A stretch of 64,000 nucleotides of DNA from Phymatolithon calcareum (taxonomy: Eukaryota > Rhodophyta > Florideophyceae > Hapalidiales), in the NCBI GenBank assembly GCA_977006965.1, contig OZ345374.1, positions 868,001 to 932,000 of the forward strand, read 5' to 3'. How positions within the stretch are numbered: position 1 is the stretch's first letter; every line of letters starts with the position of its first letter. The notes under the pieces are model-generated. The model was given only the letters and a program-made list of their open reading frames with translations. It was not told the origin of the DNA and did no database searches. This document shows positions 39,346-50,160 of the stretch, in pieces. The position numbers and the translations under genes are program-made.

Positions 39346-39960
39346 TGTTGCTGTGAGAAGTTCGGGAGTGCGGCCGAGGAGGTGAAAGAGAGCGAGCACT
39401 GATGTAAATGCGGAATGTTAGAAGCGACCGTGGGATTATCTGATGAAGGCTTCCAAGATTTGGGTGTATGCAAGGATTGCTCGATTGATTGGTCCAAAAG
39501 GCGCTTTGTTCGACTCTGTTCGGCGAAAAATTGCAATCAACTTTTGCAGTAAGTGCACTATGTGCTTCGGACATTACAGTACCGAGAACAGCGGTGCATT
39601 ACGAGCACATCATTACTGAATGTGAAATCACATGGATGTGCTCGGCCTCACCTGCGCTATCACACTGGAGGACATCTATGGTCATAGCAGTAGTGCAGTG
39701 TACAAAGACGAGAGTGCCATGAATTTTCGAAAAAGGGGCAATAAGGGCTGAAGCACCTCGCTCGCTCGATCTGATCAAAGTGCCTGCCTCTGTAACTCAC
39801 TTTGTGCTCATGCTTCAGTCGATTCAGATCATTCTTTCCTTCTAATGTGAAGCTAGTTCGAAATTTTCGAAAGTACACTCCTCTGTGTCAGGCGTGGCCG
39901 TGACTTGATATAGATTCCTGAATGGGAAAGCTCTTAGCAAGTGCTGCAATCTCTACGCTT
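39346..39960. other. No gene seen; upstream region of SEC61B
   Basis: Short frames only. The SEC61B promoter is presumably in the first few hundred bases. No TATA box is evident at a good distance. Confidence 0.45.
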
Positions 39961-41046
39961 TATCCGTTCACTGTTTTCGAGTAGTTGGAAGTCGACTTCT
40001 TTCTTTCTTTCTTTATTGCAGAAGTCGTTAATTTAACGTCAGAACTTCCCTCCAGCAAGTTCTCATTGTTCAAAAGTTGGAGTATCTCTACGGGTCTCTG
40101 CCTGCACAAACCATTTACCGTTTTGCCACACTCTCTTCCGACGAATTACCGTCGAAAGGAAGCTGGACCAGAACAGAGTAGGATCAAATGCTCCACTGTC
40201 TCCTTGACGCCATACGGGCACATCTTCCGATCTAGGTCTTAGAGTAGCGGTTCATCCTCGCTTTGTCCATGGTGAAAGCATGCCACAATCGGACAGCAAT
40301 TCACTCTGAGCTGGTGGAGTATCACCTCGGCAAGTCTGTGAGATGTGTAGATCTTTCAGGAGCATAAGTAACGTCGCTGATTTGCTTCTACAGAGCGGTG
40401 TGACAATGGAGCGTACCGCTTCCAAAGTGACAGGTATCGCTTTATGCGAAACCAGACTCGATTCAAAAATTTCTCGCCTCGCGAGCTCATTTGCGGCCTC
40501 ATTTTTCGGGACGCTGCAGTTACTCAGTATCCAAACACACTCTATGTGAATCTCCTGTGTCTTTACATGTTCCATAAGATTCCATAGATTTCGCACCATT
40601 TCACCAAACATCCACGGTTGCCCGTTGAGCGCGTCTATGCAGCTGCGACTGTCAGTGAACCATCTCATGTTTCTGACGCGCGAGTGCTAAAAGTTTGACA
40701 CTGTCTGAAACGCATGGATGGTCGCAAATGCCTCCGCGTCAAATGAAGAAACCGCACCCGGGCTGTGGCTGCGGCAGCCCTAGTGGCAAGCGCTGCTTCC
40801 ACGACCGCTTCTTCGCCGCGAAACATCAAAATCCCAGCTCCACCGGATGGTATCATATATGTCCGGTGTACCATCATCTTCGTTGTACACGATAACGCGC
40901 TGTTGCGAGGTAGTTGGGGCCGTTGCGTAGGTATACTCGACTACGTCGTCGTAGGCAATTAGGACAGTCGGGAGCCTGCCGTGTCGAGACTCAAACCGTT
41001 TCGATGCTTCGTGGTTCAGATACTGGGCGGGGTTGAATTTGGTCAA
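39961..41046 (-). pseudogene. Tail of a non-LTR retrotransposon: RNase H plus zinc motif, decayed
   Basis: On the minus strand, from 41046 down, are a linker, an interrupted segment with AVSSFDAEAFATIHAFQTV, a stop codon, then NMRWFTDSRSCIDALNG and IHIECVWILSNCSVPKNEAA. These are the RNase H pattern Glu–(T)DS–VW-x3-C-x2-NE-A. Further down, in other frames, CPYGVKETVEHLILLC gives the C-x-YG…H-x4-C pattern of the zinc motif that follows RNase H in many LINEs. Several frameshifts and stops make it a relic; the RT and endonuclease are absent. Confidence 0.7.
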
Positions 41047-41083
41047 CGTCGCAATGGACCAAGTTCAACTCGAATCACAGAGA

Positions 41084-41175
41084 ACGCGTTTCCGTCAAGT
41101 GGGACGACGGCTGGTACCAATAGACGTTTGGTACCAACTTGGTACCAACCGTCGTCCCATTTGACGGAAACGCGT
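41084..41175. repeat. 92-bp hairpin with 37-bp arms
   Basis: The left arm ACGCGTTTCCGTCAAGTGGG… pairs with the right arm ending CCATTTGACGGAAACGCGT with two mismatches (both G/U-compatible in RNA). The loop contains a further GGTACCAA repeat. Confidence 0.88.
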
Positions 41176-42010
41176 GCTCCATGATTAAGGTCGCAGACAA
41201 GTTCGAGACGTACTTCTCCGACACTTCCGTCCGTCCATAGTTCGATTCAGCTGGTTATGCTGCATTGCGCGCCAAAACAAAAATTATGTCGCGGTGCGCT
41301 TCTCCTCCGGCTCATCCCTCGCCGTGAAGTTTGACAACCTGTTACTTGAGCGGTCCTTCTGGATTGGCAGGTTGAGTTCACTGTATGGGAACTCGAAGAT
41401 ACCTCTCTCCGACAAACGATAGGTGCTCGAGTCCCGCCACGACACTACGCTTTATCTGGTTTCAGCACACTTGAGTGGGTTGTACGAGCCATTGGAGTAA
41501 CCGGTTGGAGTCAAAGTGCATAATCCATGACAAAAATAGCTTCCATCTCTCCAATATCTCACAGGCTATGCATCCCAGTCAATGACCGATGCTTGGCGAC
41601 TGCCTTTGCTTCGCACAGTGACTGCAGAAGTGACCACTTCAGCTAAACATGAGTGGCACTTTTCATTATCCAGGAGAGTATTGTACTAAGGTTAAAGAAC
41701 TCCATTGCACCTCATTTTGGTTCCTATCCAACCTACTCATCAAGCTCCTTATTCGGCAACACACTCCGTGGCATTCGAATTTGAAGTCAACCAAATCCGG
41801 TGGAAGTAGTCCGAAGTAAAACCTTTTTCGCGGCAAAATCAAACTCCGGGACGCATTACCGTTCGCATATATATATACCTACCGGTTCAGACCTTCCCCG
41901 CTTAATCTGCAACTGAACAGCCGAGAGACCTTCTACCCATGATCGATCATTCTGCGGCTGGTCCCTAACGCGAAGAATTGAGATTAACTCTATAACCACT
42001 CGGTAGGCAG
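41176..42010. other. No gene seen; upstream region of the TKL kinase
   Basis: Frames are short and broken. A short AT dinucleotide run (ATATATATAT) lies near 41868. The DNA around 41080–41460 may be an old gene fragment, but no motif supports a call. Confidence 0.45.
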
Positions 42011-43279
42011 ATGGGTGCCGCTCCCTCCAAATCCCGAAAGTGGCCCGCAGATGACTTGCGTGTGTCTGGGTCTGCGTCGCCCCCAGCCAGTGAAGGAAGC
42101 CCATCTTTCAAGTGGTCGCCCAAATCAATGCGCATACCGTTGCGTAAAGCCAAGCCAAATCCTGCACCTCCATTGCAGCGATCGTTGCTCGCTGAGAGTA
42201 GTTCGTTCGAAATAAGTCCGGCATCCGGAGATGATGACCAAGTAGAACATCACAGTATCCGCAACATTCCCGTTGTCTCGCCGAAAGTTGCCGCCATCGA
42301 GGCGCGCACATTCGCCGCCGCAGAAGCCCAAGCCGCGGCTGAGCAAGAACGTCCAGAGACTCGACCGCCTGCGCGTGGGCCTGCCGCCGTTGCAGCTCGT
42401 CGTCGTGCAGCCGCTGCAAAATCCGCCGAAGATTCAGACGATCCGTTCGGTCTCTCGGAGCACTGGTTGATCGATCGTGAGGATATCGTGATTGGGAAGA
42501 CGATCGGTCATAGTTCGTTCGGCACTGTTTGCGAAGGGCAACTTAATGGAACTAAGGTTTGTGTGAAAATTATCAAGAGGGATCCCAGTGTGAAGAATGG
42601 GCAAAATGTGGATGCAATTGCGAAAGAGGCGAGTTACAATTGCAAACTTCGACATCCAAACATCGTGCTATTTATGGGAATTTCACTCATGCCGGATGAG
42701 GTTTGTATCGTTACCGAGCTCATGGCACGTGGGAACGTACGTGATTTGCTGGTTGTGAATTCCAAAGGGAAACAAATCAAACTTGACATCTCTATTCGAC
42801 AGCAGTGGGCTTTGGATACCGCGCAGGGTATGGCCTATCTGCATTCATTGAACCCGCCCATGATTCATCGTGACCTGAAGACCACCAATTTGCTCGTCGA
42901 TCGTGGCATGAATGTCAAGATTTGCGATTTTGGCTTGTCCCGCTTTCAGGCAGAGGATAAGGTCATGACTGCTGTGGGGACCGTGCAGTTTGCCGCACCG
43001 GAGATTCTCAAGCATGAAATGTACACTGAAAAAGTAGACATCTTCTCGTATGGTACGGTCATGTGGGAATTATACACCCGGAACTGCGTGTTTGAAGGAC
43101 TTCCACAACTCCAGGTGTACAAGGCTGTTGTAGAGGGAGATATGCCACGAGTGGATGAAAACTGTTGCCCCAAGTATCGAGAACTTATGCAGGCTTGTTG
43201 GATGCTGGACCCTGAAAAGAGACCGACTTTCCGAGACGTTATATCTCGTTTGTCTGAAATCCTAGACACTGATGCATAA
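42011..43279 (+). CDS. Tyrosine-kinase-like (TKL, Raf/MLK-type) protein kinase, N-myristoylation signal
   Basis: 422 codons. The N-terminus MGAAPSKS fits an N-myristoylation site, and the following 150 residues are serine/proline/alanine-rich and probably disordered. The kinase domain is at about 155–418. The glycine loop is IGHSSFGTV, the catalytic lysine VCVKII (186), the helix-C glutamate about 206, HRDLKTTN 286–293, DFG 306–308, and APE 329–331 (FAAPEIL). All catalytic residues are present, so it should be active. The HRDLKTTN motif and WELYTRNCVF are typical of the TKL group. A membrane-tethered signalling role is inferred from the lipid signal. Confidence 0.92.
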   Translation: MGAAPSKSRKWPADDLRVSGSASPPASEGSPSFKWSPKSMRIPLRKAKPNPAPPLQRSLLAESSSFEISPASGDDDQVEHHSIRNIPVVSPKVAAIEARTFAAAEAQAAAEQERPETRPPARGPAAVAARRRAAAAKSAEDSDDPFGLSEHWLIDREDIVIGKTIGHSSFGTVCEGQLNGTKVCVKIIKRDPSVKNGQNVDAIAKEASYNCKLRHPNIVLFMGISLMPDEVCIVTELMARGNVRDLLVVNSKGKQIKLDISIRQQWALDTAQGMAYLHSLNPPMIHRDLKTTNLLVDRGMNVKICDFGLSRFQAEDKVMTAVGTVQFAAPEILKHEMYTEKVDIFSYGTVMWELYTRNCVFEGLPQLQVYKAVVEGDMPRVDENCCPKYRELMQACWMLDPEKRPTFRDVISRLSEILDTDA

Positions 43280-43810
43280 GTACACACAACAGTGTGTATG
43301 AAAACCGCGTATGGCTGCAACATTGACAATATTGCCATTTGCAAACACGATCGTTGTAGAAGAGCACGCTTATTAGGGGGTAGAAATATACTCAAGGTAT
43401 TGAGGCACTCGAACAATTGAAAATTATTATCATTGCTATTCGTTCAAGAGCTCCTCAAGGACACTGAAGGCCTTGAGCAATGATCGAAAATTCAACGACA
43501 TCGAAGTCGACGCGATATTAAATTTTCGCGACAACTGCAACTAAAATGTATACGCAGTGAAACACGAGGGGCGGATAAGGGTATGTTTAGATGGTCAATT
43601 CCTCTGTGAATTCCGGAGCTGAGATCCCAATTTGCTTGGCAACTCATTCAACAGCTCCAAGTTTACTGGAATTTAGAAACAGTGACAAAAGAGTTAGCCT
43701 ACACGAAGTCGCATGGCGTTGCTCAATCTGCAGCAAACGCATCGACGAACTTTTCCAGGATGCTTGACGGCGGGACGGGACGCGGTGCCGGTAGCAAAAA
43801 TAAAAATTGA
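43280..43810. other. No gene seen; convergent 3' region
   Basis: Between the TKL kinase (+) and the V-ATPase gene (-). No coding or repeat feature recognised. Confidence 0.5.
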
Positions 43811-44686
43811 CTATCCGGCAACCTTGGAAGCCATGATAATGCCGACGATAACGCCGAACAGCCCAAGGGCAGATGCGAAAATTTCGACGATCAAAATTTT
43901 CACGAAAAGCGCCGGATTCTGCGCGTCTGACAGGGCGCACGACGAGCCCACGACGCCGACGCTAAGACCACAGACAAGATTTGAAAATCCGACGGTGACA
44001 CCTGCAGCGAGAATGGCGTAGCCGTTGTAAAGTGATGGTGCAACTCCTTCTGTCTCTACGATCTTTGCCTGGAGAATGATAGCCATGATAACGCCGTAAA
44101 TGGCGCACGCTTCGGCAAAAATAACGCTCACAAGATTTTTGCTGCTAATGCGCGGGTGCTTGATTGCCGCGGAAAGAAGGGATGTGCCTGTCCACGCGCA
44201 ATGGGTGAGATATTTTGCAAAATTGATGCGTTACGCAGTAGAGGCAGAAAATCGCACGCGAAGAATACATGGACGTGAAGGAAAGAGCGGAATTTTGGAT
44301 GAGAAACCGCAGTGTCAGCCAGACGTAATTCTCGCAAAGTTCGTCGAGTTACCCGCGCAACCGTGTTGGCACAATTATGCATATGCGCAGCGACGTATGG
44401 GGGAGAAAGACGCCGCAGAACGCCAGGAAAATGAAACAAGATTCGTATAAGACGCACCTGTGATGAAGATTCCCCACGCAGAGCCGAGCACTGATACACC
44501 GATTGCGATGACGACGCCCAATGAGCTCCAGAAATACGGAGACACGGAGGTGAAAAGGTCGAAATAATAGCCGTAACAACCAGGCATGAACCAAAACCAC
44601 CAGCACGAATCAAAGATGGTACCACCACTTTCAGCGGCAACCGCGTCGGTTCCCGCCCGCACCGCGACATCTCTGATGACATCCAT
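43811..44686 (-). CDS. VMA16: V-type H+-ATPase proteolipid subunit c'' (Vo), one intron
   Basis: Exon 1 is 44686–44458 and exon 2 is 44187–43811, giving 201 residues. The intron of 270 nt (44188–44457) has donor CACAG|GTGCGT and acceptor GGACAG|GC. The splice restores [20 protein letters not shown], matching the family's ITGSS-x-GGGVKAPRI region. Four or more membrane helices are visible: [53 protein letters not shown] and [19 protein letters not shown]. The proton-carrying glutamate of c'' lies in the FAEACAIYG helix. The N-terminal extension with TM sequence ([15 protein letters not shown]) is typical of c'' rather than c. It forms part of the rotor ring in vacuolar/endosomal membranes. The gene is divergent from the oxidoreductase fusion. 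Confidence 0.93.
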
Positions 44687-45077
44687 TGCAGCTCGGATTG
44701 TCCTTCTCCTCAGCTACGTTGAAGGCGACAGAGACTTGAACCCGGCGCTAGCAGAATCAGTAGACTGAGTAGAAGAATAAAGGGGCGATGGGACAAAAAG
44801 AAACACTCAGCTGGACTTGCGAAGGAAATGACAAAGCGAGGCGATTCGTAGTGCACGCTGAATTTGATACTGTAATGAGCTTACACTCGCTGTCCACTTT
44901 TACAGCTATGACGACAATCAGATTCGTCGAATGACAATGTTGCCCATGGGATCAAATCCCAGGCACCCATGGACAGACAGTTTGATGAACAAATACCCAA
45001 TGCTGGGCTACGTTGCCCGCGTCATGGCAGTATTGCCTATGCCCCACTTGTGAGCCCCTTTCTGCACGCCTTCCACA
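44687..45077. promoter_or_regulatory. 391-bp divergent promoter region
   Basis: It separates the starts of the V-ATPase c'' gene (-) and the dehydrogenase/acetyltransferase gene (+). An inverted CCCATGG…CCATGGG-like pair lies near 44942–44972. One TACTGTA occurs near 44870. Shared regulation is possible but untested. Confidence 0.35.
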
Positions 45078-46991
45078 ATGTCGCAAGCGCAACGTTCTGG
45101 GGCCGAGGGTCCAGCGTTGCTCACTCCGAGTGAGGTGGCAAACCTAACGCCGGCCCAGATGGCGGAGTACAAGCACCCGCCGCACATTGATGGGACGAAG
45201 GCCATTTTGGTCGGATCGGGAAATTTTGGTATGAAGCTCGCCCGTGAAGCGTATCGTATGAACGCCCTCGCCGCCATAGTGGACCCAAATGACGCAGCCC
45301 TTTCAAAGACGATAGCGTATTTGGAGAAACCGAAGGACGTACAAAAGTTTCGCACGATTGAGGAGGCGCTCTCAGTTTTGGATAAGGGGCCTGTTATTAT
45401 TGCCACACCACCAACGACACATTTTGCAGTCGCTATGACCGCAGTGAATGCACGAAGAGACGTTTGGGTGGAGAAACCGCTATGTGTGTCCGTGAGTGAC
45501 GCGCAGAAGCTTGTCGAGGCGGCGAAGAAGAACGATGTCGTTCTGTTTGTCGACCATCTTATGCAGTATAATCTCGCTCATGAGAAATTGATAAGACTGG
45601 TGCAGGCGGGATGGGTGGGCGAGGTGACACGGGTTCGTGCGGCAAGACTTAACTTTGGGACTGTTCGCGTCGCGGAAAATGCTCTGTGGAGTATTTGTCC
45701 GCATGACGTTTCGCTCGTTCTTGCAGTGTGTGGTGGAAGGAAGCCGACGACGGTCAGCTGTGTTGGACAAAGCGTGGTTTCGACGGGTGTTGAGGATTAC
45801 GTTGATTTGCATTTGGAGTTCGCGGGAGGAGTTCGAGCATCTGTTGAGGCGAGTTGGTTGCACTTTGAGAAAGATCGACGACTTACCGTGTATGGAAGTA
45901 GCGGTTGTATTATTGTGAATGAGGCTGCACCCGATAAGACAACTCCGGAGTTGCAAGGTTTCAAGTGGAGTGCTAAGCGGCGCGCGGATGGATCATCGGT
46001 AGCAATTGAGAAGTCGGAGCAGGATATGATGGGTTACCTGTCTGGCTCTTCCACTGCAACGAGTGCGAACGCGGGGATGCCCACTGGTAGTCAGGCGGCG
46101 GGAACTGTAGCTGATGGGGGAAATGCACCTCAGAATGGCGTGGCTGCTGGACCGGGGCCAATTGGGAATACGGAAGATGTGACGCGGACTCCAATTCGAT
46201 CTGCACTGCAGCACTTTTTGACGTGCTGCAAAACGCGTGCAAAACCGCGTACCGATGGCACGGAAGGGCTGAATGTGCTTAAAGTGCTTGTGGCGGCACA
46301 GGAATCTTTGCAGAGGAAGCGACCTGTTTTGTTGAATGGTACAGAGAAAAAGAAGAAGGAAGCGACTAGTTCATATTTTAAGCATCCGACTGCCGTTGTA
46401 GATTCCGGGGCAGATATCGGCGAGAATACGCGCATCTGGCATTTTTCGCACATCATGAGCGGAGCAAAGCTGGGAAGAGATTGCAATATCGGGCAGAATG
46501 TTTACGTTGGCGGAAAAGCGGTGCTCGGGAAGAATGTAAAGGTTCAGAACGGAGTGTCGATATATGATGGAGTTACGATTTCGGACAGTGCATTTCTCGG
46601 CCCCCATTGTGTCTTCACCAACGTCAAGTCTCCGAGGTCGCACATCAATAGACGGAATGAGTACATGAGCACATGGGTTGGACGCGGTGTAACTATCGGG
46701 GCAAACGCAACAATCATGTGCGGCATTTCGCTCGGGGAGTACTGTCTGGTCGGAGCTGGATCCGTCGTCACGAGAAATGTTCCAGCTCATGCGCTGGTGT
46801 ATGGAAATCCGGCAAGCATCCAAGGATGGGTTTCGACTATGGGCACAAATCTAGTTACTGTGGCAAGGATAGGGAATGGGAGACAGGTGTTGCAGTGTCC
46901 GGACTCGAAAGAGGTTTACAACCTCTTTCCAGCACCCAAGACTGGGGCCGATCCGCACGTTGTTCGAGAAATTGGTGAGGACGATTCGTAA
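45078..46991 (+). CDS. Fused Gfo/Idh/MocA dehydrogenase and left-handed beta-helix acetyltransferase (WlbA–WlbB type)
   Basis: 637 codons in one frame. Residues 40–330 are a Gfo/Idh/MocA oxidoreductase: NAD(P) loop VGSGNFGMK (46–51), EKP signature VWVEKPLCV (132–134), and an active-site-like PHD at 208–210. Residues 433–600 are a hexapeptide-repeat acyltransferase (IGENTRIWHFSHI, LGRDCNIGQNV, IGANATIMCGISLG, ending AHALVYGNPA). Bacterial WlbA/WbpB oxidises and WlbB/WbpD acetylates UDP-GlcNAc uronate derivatives in successive or neighbouring steps, so the fusion suggests a nucleotide-sugar modifying enzyme. A serine/glycine-rich linker lies between. Exact substrate is unknown. The bacterial-type architecture in an intron-poor eukaryote suggests lateral transfer. 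Confidence 0.88.
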   Translation: MSQAQRSGAEGPALLTPSEVANLTPAQMAEYKHPPHIDGTKAILVGSGNFGMKLAREAYRMNALAAIVDPNDAALSKTIAYLEKPKDVQKFRTIEEALSVLDKGPVIIATPPTTHFAVAMTAVNARRDVWVEKPLCVSVSDAQKLVEAAKKNDVVLFVDHLMQYNLAHEKLIRLVQAGWVGEVTRVRAARLNFGTVRVAENALWSICPHDVSLVLAVCGGRKPTTVSCVGQSVVSTGVEDYVDLHLEFAGGVRASVEASWLHFEKDRRLTVYGSSGCIIVNEAAPDKTTPELQGFKWSAKRRADGSSVAIEKSEQDMMGYLSGSSTATSANAGMPTGSQAAGTVADGGNAPQNGVAAGPGPIGNTEDVTRTPIRSALQHFLTCCKTRAKPRTDGTEGLNVLKVLVAAQESLQRKRPVLLNGTEKKKKEATSSYFKHPTAVVDSGADIGENTRIWHFSHIMSGAKLGRDCNIGQNVYVGGKAVLGKNVKVQNGVSIYDGVTISDSAFLGPHCVFTNVKSPRSHINRRNEYMSTWVGRGVTIGANATIMCGISLGEYCLVGAGSVVTRNVPAHALVYGNPASIQGWVSTMGTNLVTVARIGNGRQVLQCPDSKEVYNLFPAPKTGADPHVVREIGEDDS

Positions 46992-47544
46992 GTGATTTCC
47001 CCGGGAATCAGCAAAGGCTGTGAGGTGCAGTGGGAGAGGAAGGGAGGGGACATGCACGATTCGGATGGAACGCGGAAGAAGGCAAGATACCTTGCTGTGG
47101 TTTCTATTTTTAGGAGAAAATTCGTAAAACGCAAAATTGTGGTTACTTTTTTGTGTTTTCCGTTGTAATTGGGCCTTTGTAGAACATACAATTTGTAAAC
47201 TTTTTTGATTCGTAGTCCCCTGGATGTTCAAATCGCACCAAAACACCGTTTTTATGTGCATACGCACTTTTGATGGCAGGGTGGACCGACGGGGTCCGAA
47301 TATTTCCGGACGAGTATGGCTGAATTTTGGCGCCAACGGGAATATTCTGAAATTCACGACTCATTTGACCACACGTTTCGACAGTACGGGCGCGCACATC
47401 AATAACTCGTACTCGCCATAAAAACACGTACAGTACTGTATTGCCGAATGCGCAGGAGGGCGAGTCTAACGGAAGGAGATGACACAGTATTGGCAATAAC
47501 AGACGGGTGTTTGTCCCAGATGTAATTTACGGGGGAGATTATAG
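46992..47544. other. No gene resolved
   Basis: Overlapping minus frames of 90–168 codons are present but have no motif and overlap the end of the previous gene. Two overlapping TACAGTA/TACTGTA words lie at about 47430. Confidence 0.4.
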
Positions 47545-47724
47545 GATGGCGTCAGTGAGTCATTGGCGATCAAGAAACAGGTTACTAATTTAATGGAGGA
47601 ACTAACTCTCTGGTTAAATGAGGCATCAGCAGAAGAAAATAACGTTGAAAGTAAGGTAGAAATCCGTAGCGAGAAACGAAAAAGATTGCGATGTGAAACA
47701 ACACACAAGCCGATGTCACAATAG
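47545..47724 (+). other. Exon-like 59-codon open stretch after an AG acceptor
   Basis: Following GATTATAG the plus strand reads 59 hydrophilic codons to a TAG, including AIKKQVTNLMEELTLWLNEA and ESKVEIRSEKRKRLR, a coiled-coil-like composition. The preceding in-frame codon is a stop, so it would need splicing from an upstream exon I could not find. A chance frame is the alternative. Confidence 0.25.
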
Positions 47725-47805
47725 GCCAACCTTAAGACTCGCCACGGACGAGTTGCGTTCGTAACTTGTAAACTTGAATCCTTGACGGACTAATAGGAAG
47801 AGTAA

Positions 47806-48228
47806 TCAGCACGACACCAAGTGACGTGCGCTGTATAACGGCGTCAACGACGACGATCCATTGCGCCTTTGGTCAAGCTTTCTGCACAGACGATCATTCT
47901 CCTCCTGGAGATGATCGACAATATCGGTGAGAAATTCACAATCATCAATCGCCGCCTGCGCCTGCAGCGTGTCCAGACGCTCGAGCGTGGGCGTGTCGAG
48001 CGGGGTCTCCAAAACCTTGATAGATTCATCCGCCGTAGCGAGGAAGCGCAAAACATCAAAGTCACGAAGAAGTTCGTCCGACTTGGTGGACGAATGCGCG
48101 TCCGGGACGACGCGCTCACGACGCGGCGTCTTGTTCTCGGAAATGCTCAACGGTTTCGGCTTGTCGGCTTCAACGGGCGCGGAAGACCCGCCGTCAAATC
48201 CAAGCCACTGACCTAACATGGCGATCAT
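47806..48228 (-). CDS. Small protein with C-terminal coiled coil, unknown function
   Basis: 140 codons from ATG 48228. The N-terminus is MIAMLGQWLGFDGG, followed by a charged linker. A helical half is predicted (LRDFDVLRFLATADESIKVL, then LTDIVDHLQEENDRLCRKL) with heptad-like leucines. Codon composition is GC-rich like the neighbouring genes, and plus-strand frames over the same DNA look like shadows. A second ATG four codons in could be the start. No family recognised. Confidence 0.5.
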   Translation of the reverse strand: MIAMLGQWLGFDGGSSAPVEADKPKPLSISENKTPRRERVVPDAHSSTKSDELLRDFDVLRFLATADESIKVLETPLDTPTLERLDTLQAQAAIDDCEFLTDIVDHLQEENDRLCRKLDQRRNGSSSLTPLYSARHLVSC

Positions 48229-49630
48229 GGACGAGTCCTTGAGTGCTTGGGAAGCAATGGGAAGAGACGGCGAAAGCGGGAAGCTTGCGCGAGATGAGAT
48301 TAACCTGCTTGCCTGATTGTCTTTTGCTTGCTTGCTTTGCTTGCTGTCGGGCTAATGTGGCGGGCGAGAATGGGGCGTGTCTAATTACATCGCCGTCGAC
48401 CCGAATCATACTTGCGCAGCAACGAGTGGTGGCCCGACACGCGTCCTTTGCGGCTCGCTTCCAGCTGCGAATCATACGACAGTGTGAACATTGCCCTCCA
48501 GGGTTTGTGCCTTAAATTCTGCAAAAAAATTCGCAAATTATTCACTGAGGATCGGCCACCACAATCCCACCGGACAGTGGAGTCCAACTGGCCTGCCATT
48601 GGGCGCGAATTGGCAGCCACTCGTGAGACGCATTGCTGGTCAGATGCCCACGCAGACGGCCTCCCCTCCGAATTTCGCGTGTCACTGCAGTTGGTCCCCA
48701 GGGGGATGACGGCCCGGAAAACTTGCAGGCGCGAAGTAGTGTAGCGCGAATTGCTCATCCGTGTCGAGCCACGAGAGCCAAATGGCCCTGCGTGCCAAGC
48801 CTGTAAGACGCCAGGATTGGAGTGGCTATGCACTACTTGAAGCATCGCAATGCGGTGTCCCGGAGACGGACTTCCGAGGAGTGCCGTGGTGAGAGGCAGG
48901 AGCGGATGGTAAGCTCGACGAGACATAATTCGGACGAGCACTAATAGTCCTGAACATTCTCAGAATCGGTGGCGGTGAGACTTGTCATCTTGCCTGTAAC
49001 TTGCTCGTTGCAAGGTAGGAGTGGTTGGGAATTTGAAAAATTGGTGAGAAGGTTAAGGTCTGTAGCACATATCCTCATTTGGAATGCACTCCTCTATTCC
49101 AATAGGTAAGACAGCAATCGTCATTGCGGTGTTCGCGAGGAATCCAAGTCGTGCTAGATTCGACGTTGGCTTGCTTGTTCTATCCCGGTCTTAGATGCAA
49201 TGCAGTACAACCTCGTTGGGCGATTGAATTTTGAGACAGCGCGGTGGACGATATGGTCACTGGGCGGTTTTGCGATGCGACGCAGTACGTGGAGGTCACG
49301 AAGCAAACTGCCAAGTCGGCTTTTTCGCATTATCCATCAGACTGATGAAATACTGGTGGGGAAGGGCAAAGTGATCGAGGGCAGAGATGCATATAATGTA
49401 CAGTATTCCCACTGACTACGCCTACGTTGGCGGGCGAAATCGCACCTAAACTCCTCTAGAATGCCACGTAGCAAAACAGGAAAACTCTTTCCTCGCTCTT
49501 TTGCAGATTGTGGTACGGTATTCGAATATTACGACACAGTGAAAGCTCTGCAGTACATTGAAGAACAGATGTCGTACCAAATGCAATTGAGGGCAGTTCT
49601 GTCAAAGCTGCGTCGTAATCTTTGCGACCT

Positions 49631-49700
49631 GAAAATCGCGTGTTGCATTTTGTTCCGAAAGCATTTATGCTTTCGGAACAAAATTCAACACGCGATTTTC
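49631..49700. repeat. 70-bp hairpin
   Basis: The arms GAAAATCGCGTGTTGCATTT… and its complement pair over 34 bp with one mismatch and almost no loop (TTCCGAAAGCATTTATGCTTTCGGAA at the centre is within the palindrome). Confidence 0.88.
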
Positions 49701-50160
49701 ATTTTCTCTTTTGCACAATCGACAAGCCTTTGCATCCAATATACTGTATCGGTATATGGATACGACTGGGAACATGTACTACGCGTAGTAATTCCGTATA
49801 TGCAATTCCGACCAGAAGATCTTCTTCTGCAATAAAGTGAGTGGTGCATGGAGGCTGTTGTATCACCCACGGCTTACTCGTGCTTTCTTCATTCGAACCT
49901 GACTCTCTGAATTGGTTCAGACCAAAGATTGACGCTGCTGTCGAGCTTGATGACCTAGGTAAATTAAAGTGTAGGAACACACCTGCTCCATGTTTCATTG
50001 ATGCAAAACAGTGTTTGGTTATCGTTTTGTGGTAGTACCTGGAGCCCCCTGGCGTTGGGGAAAGAGGCAACTAACGCTATTGATACAGTACTGTGCACTA
50101 CAAGAAAATTTTTCGAAAGATCCATGGATTGCTCACTCGGTCGTCCGATGACAACCAAGC

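Noticed and set aside
47143-47496. Minus-strand 117-codon frame as a conserved gene
   Set aside because: Looks moderately protein-like but has another long minus frame over the same bases and no motif; not strong enough to report as a gene.
48381-48941. 186-codon minus frame
   Set aside because: Overlapped by a plus frame of 110 codons, with no motif, no conserved copy and an arginine/serine-rich composition typical of chance frames here.
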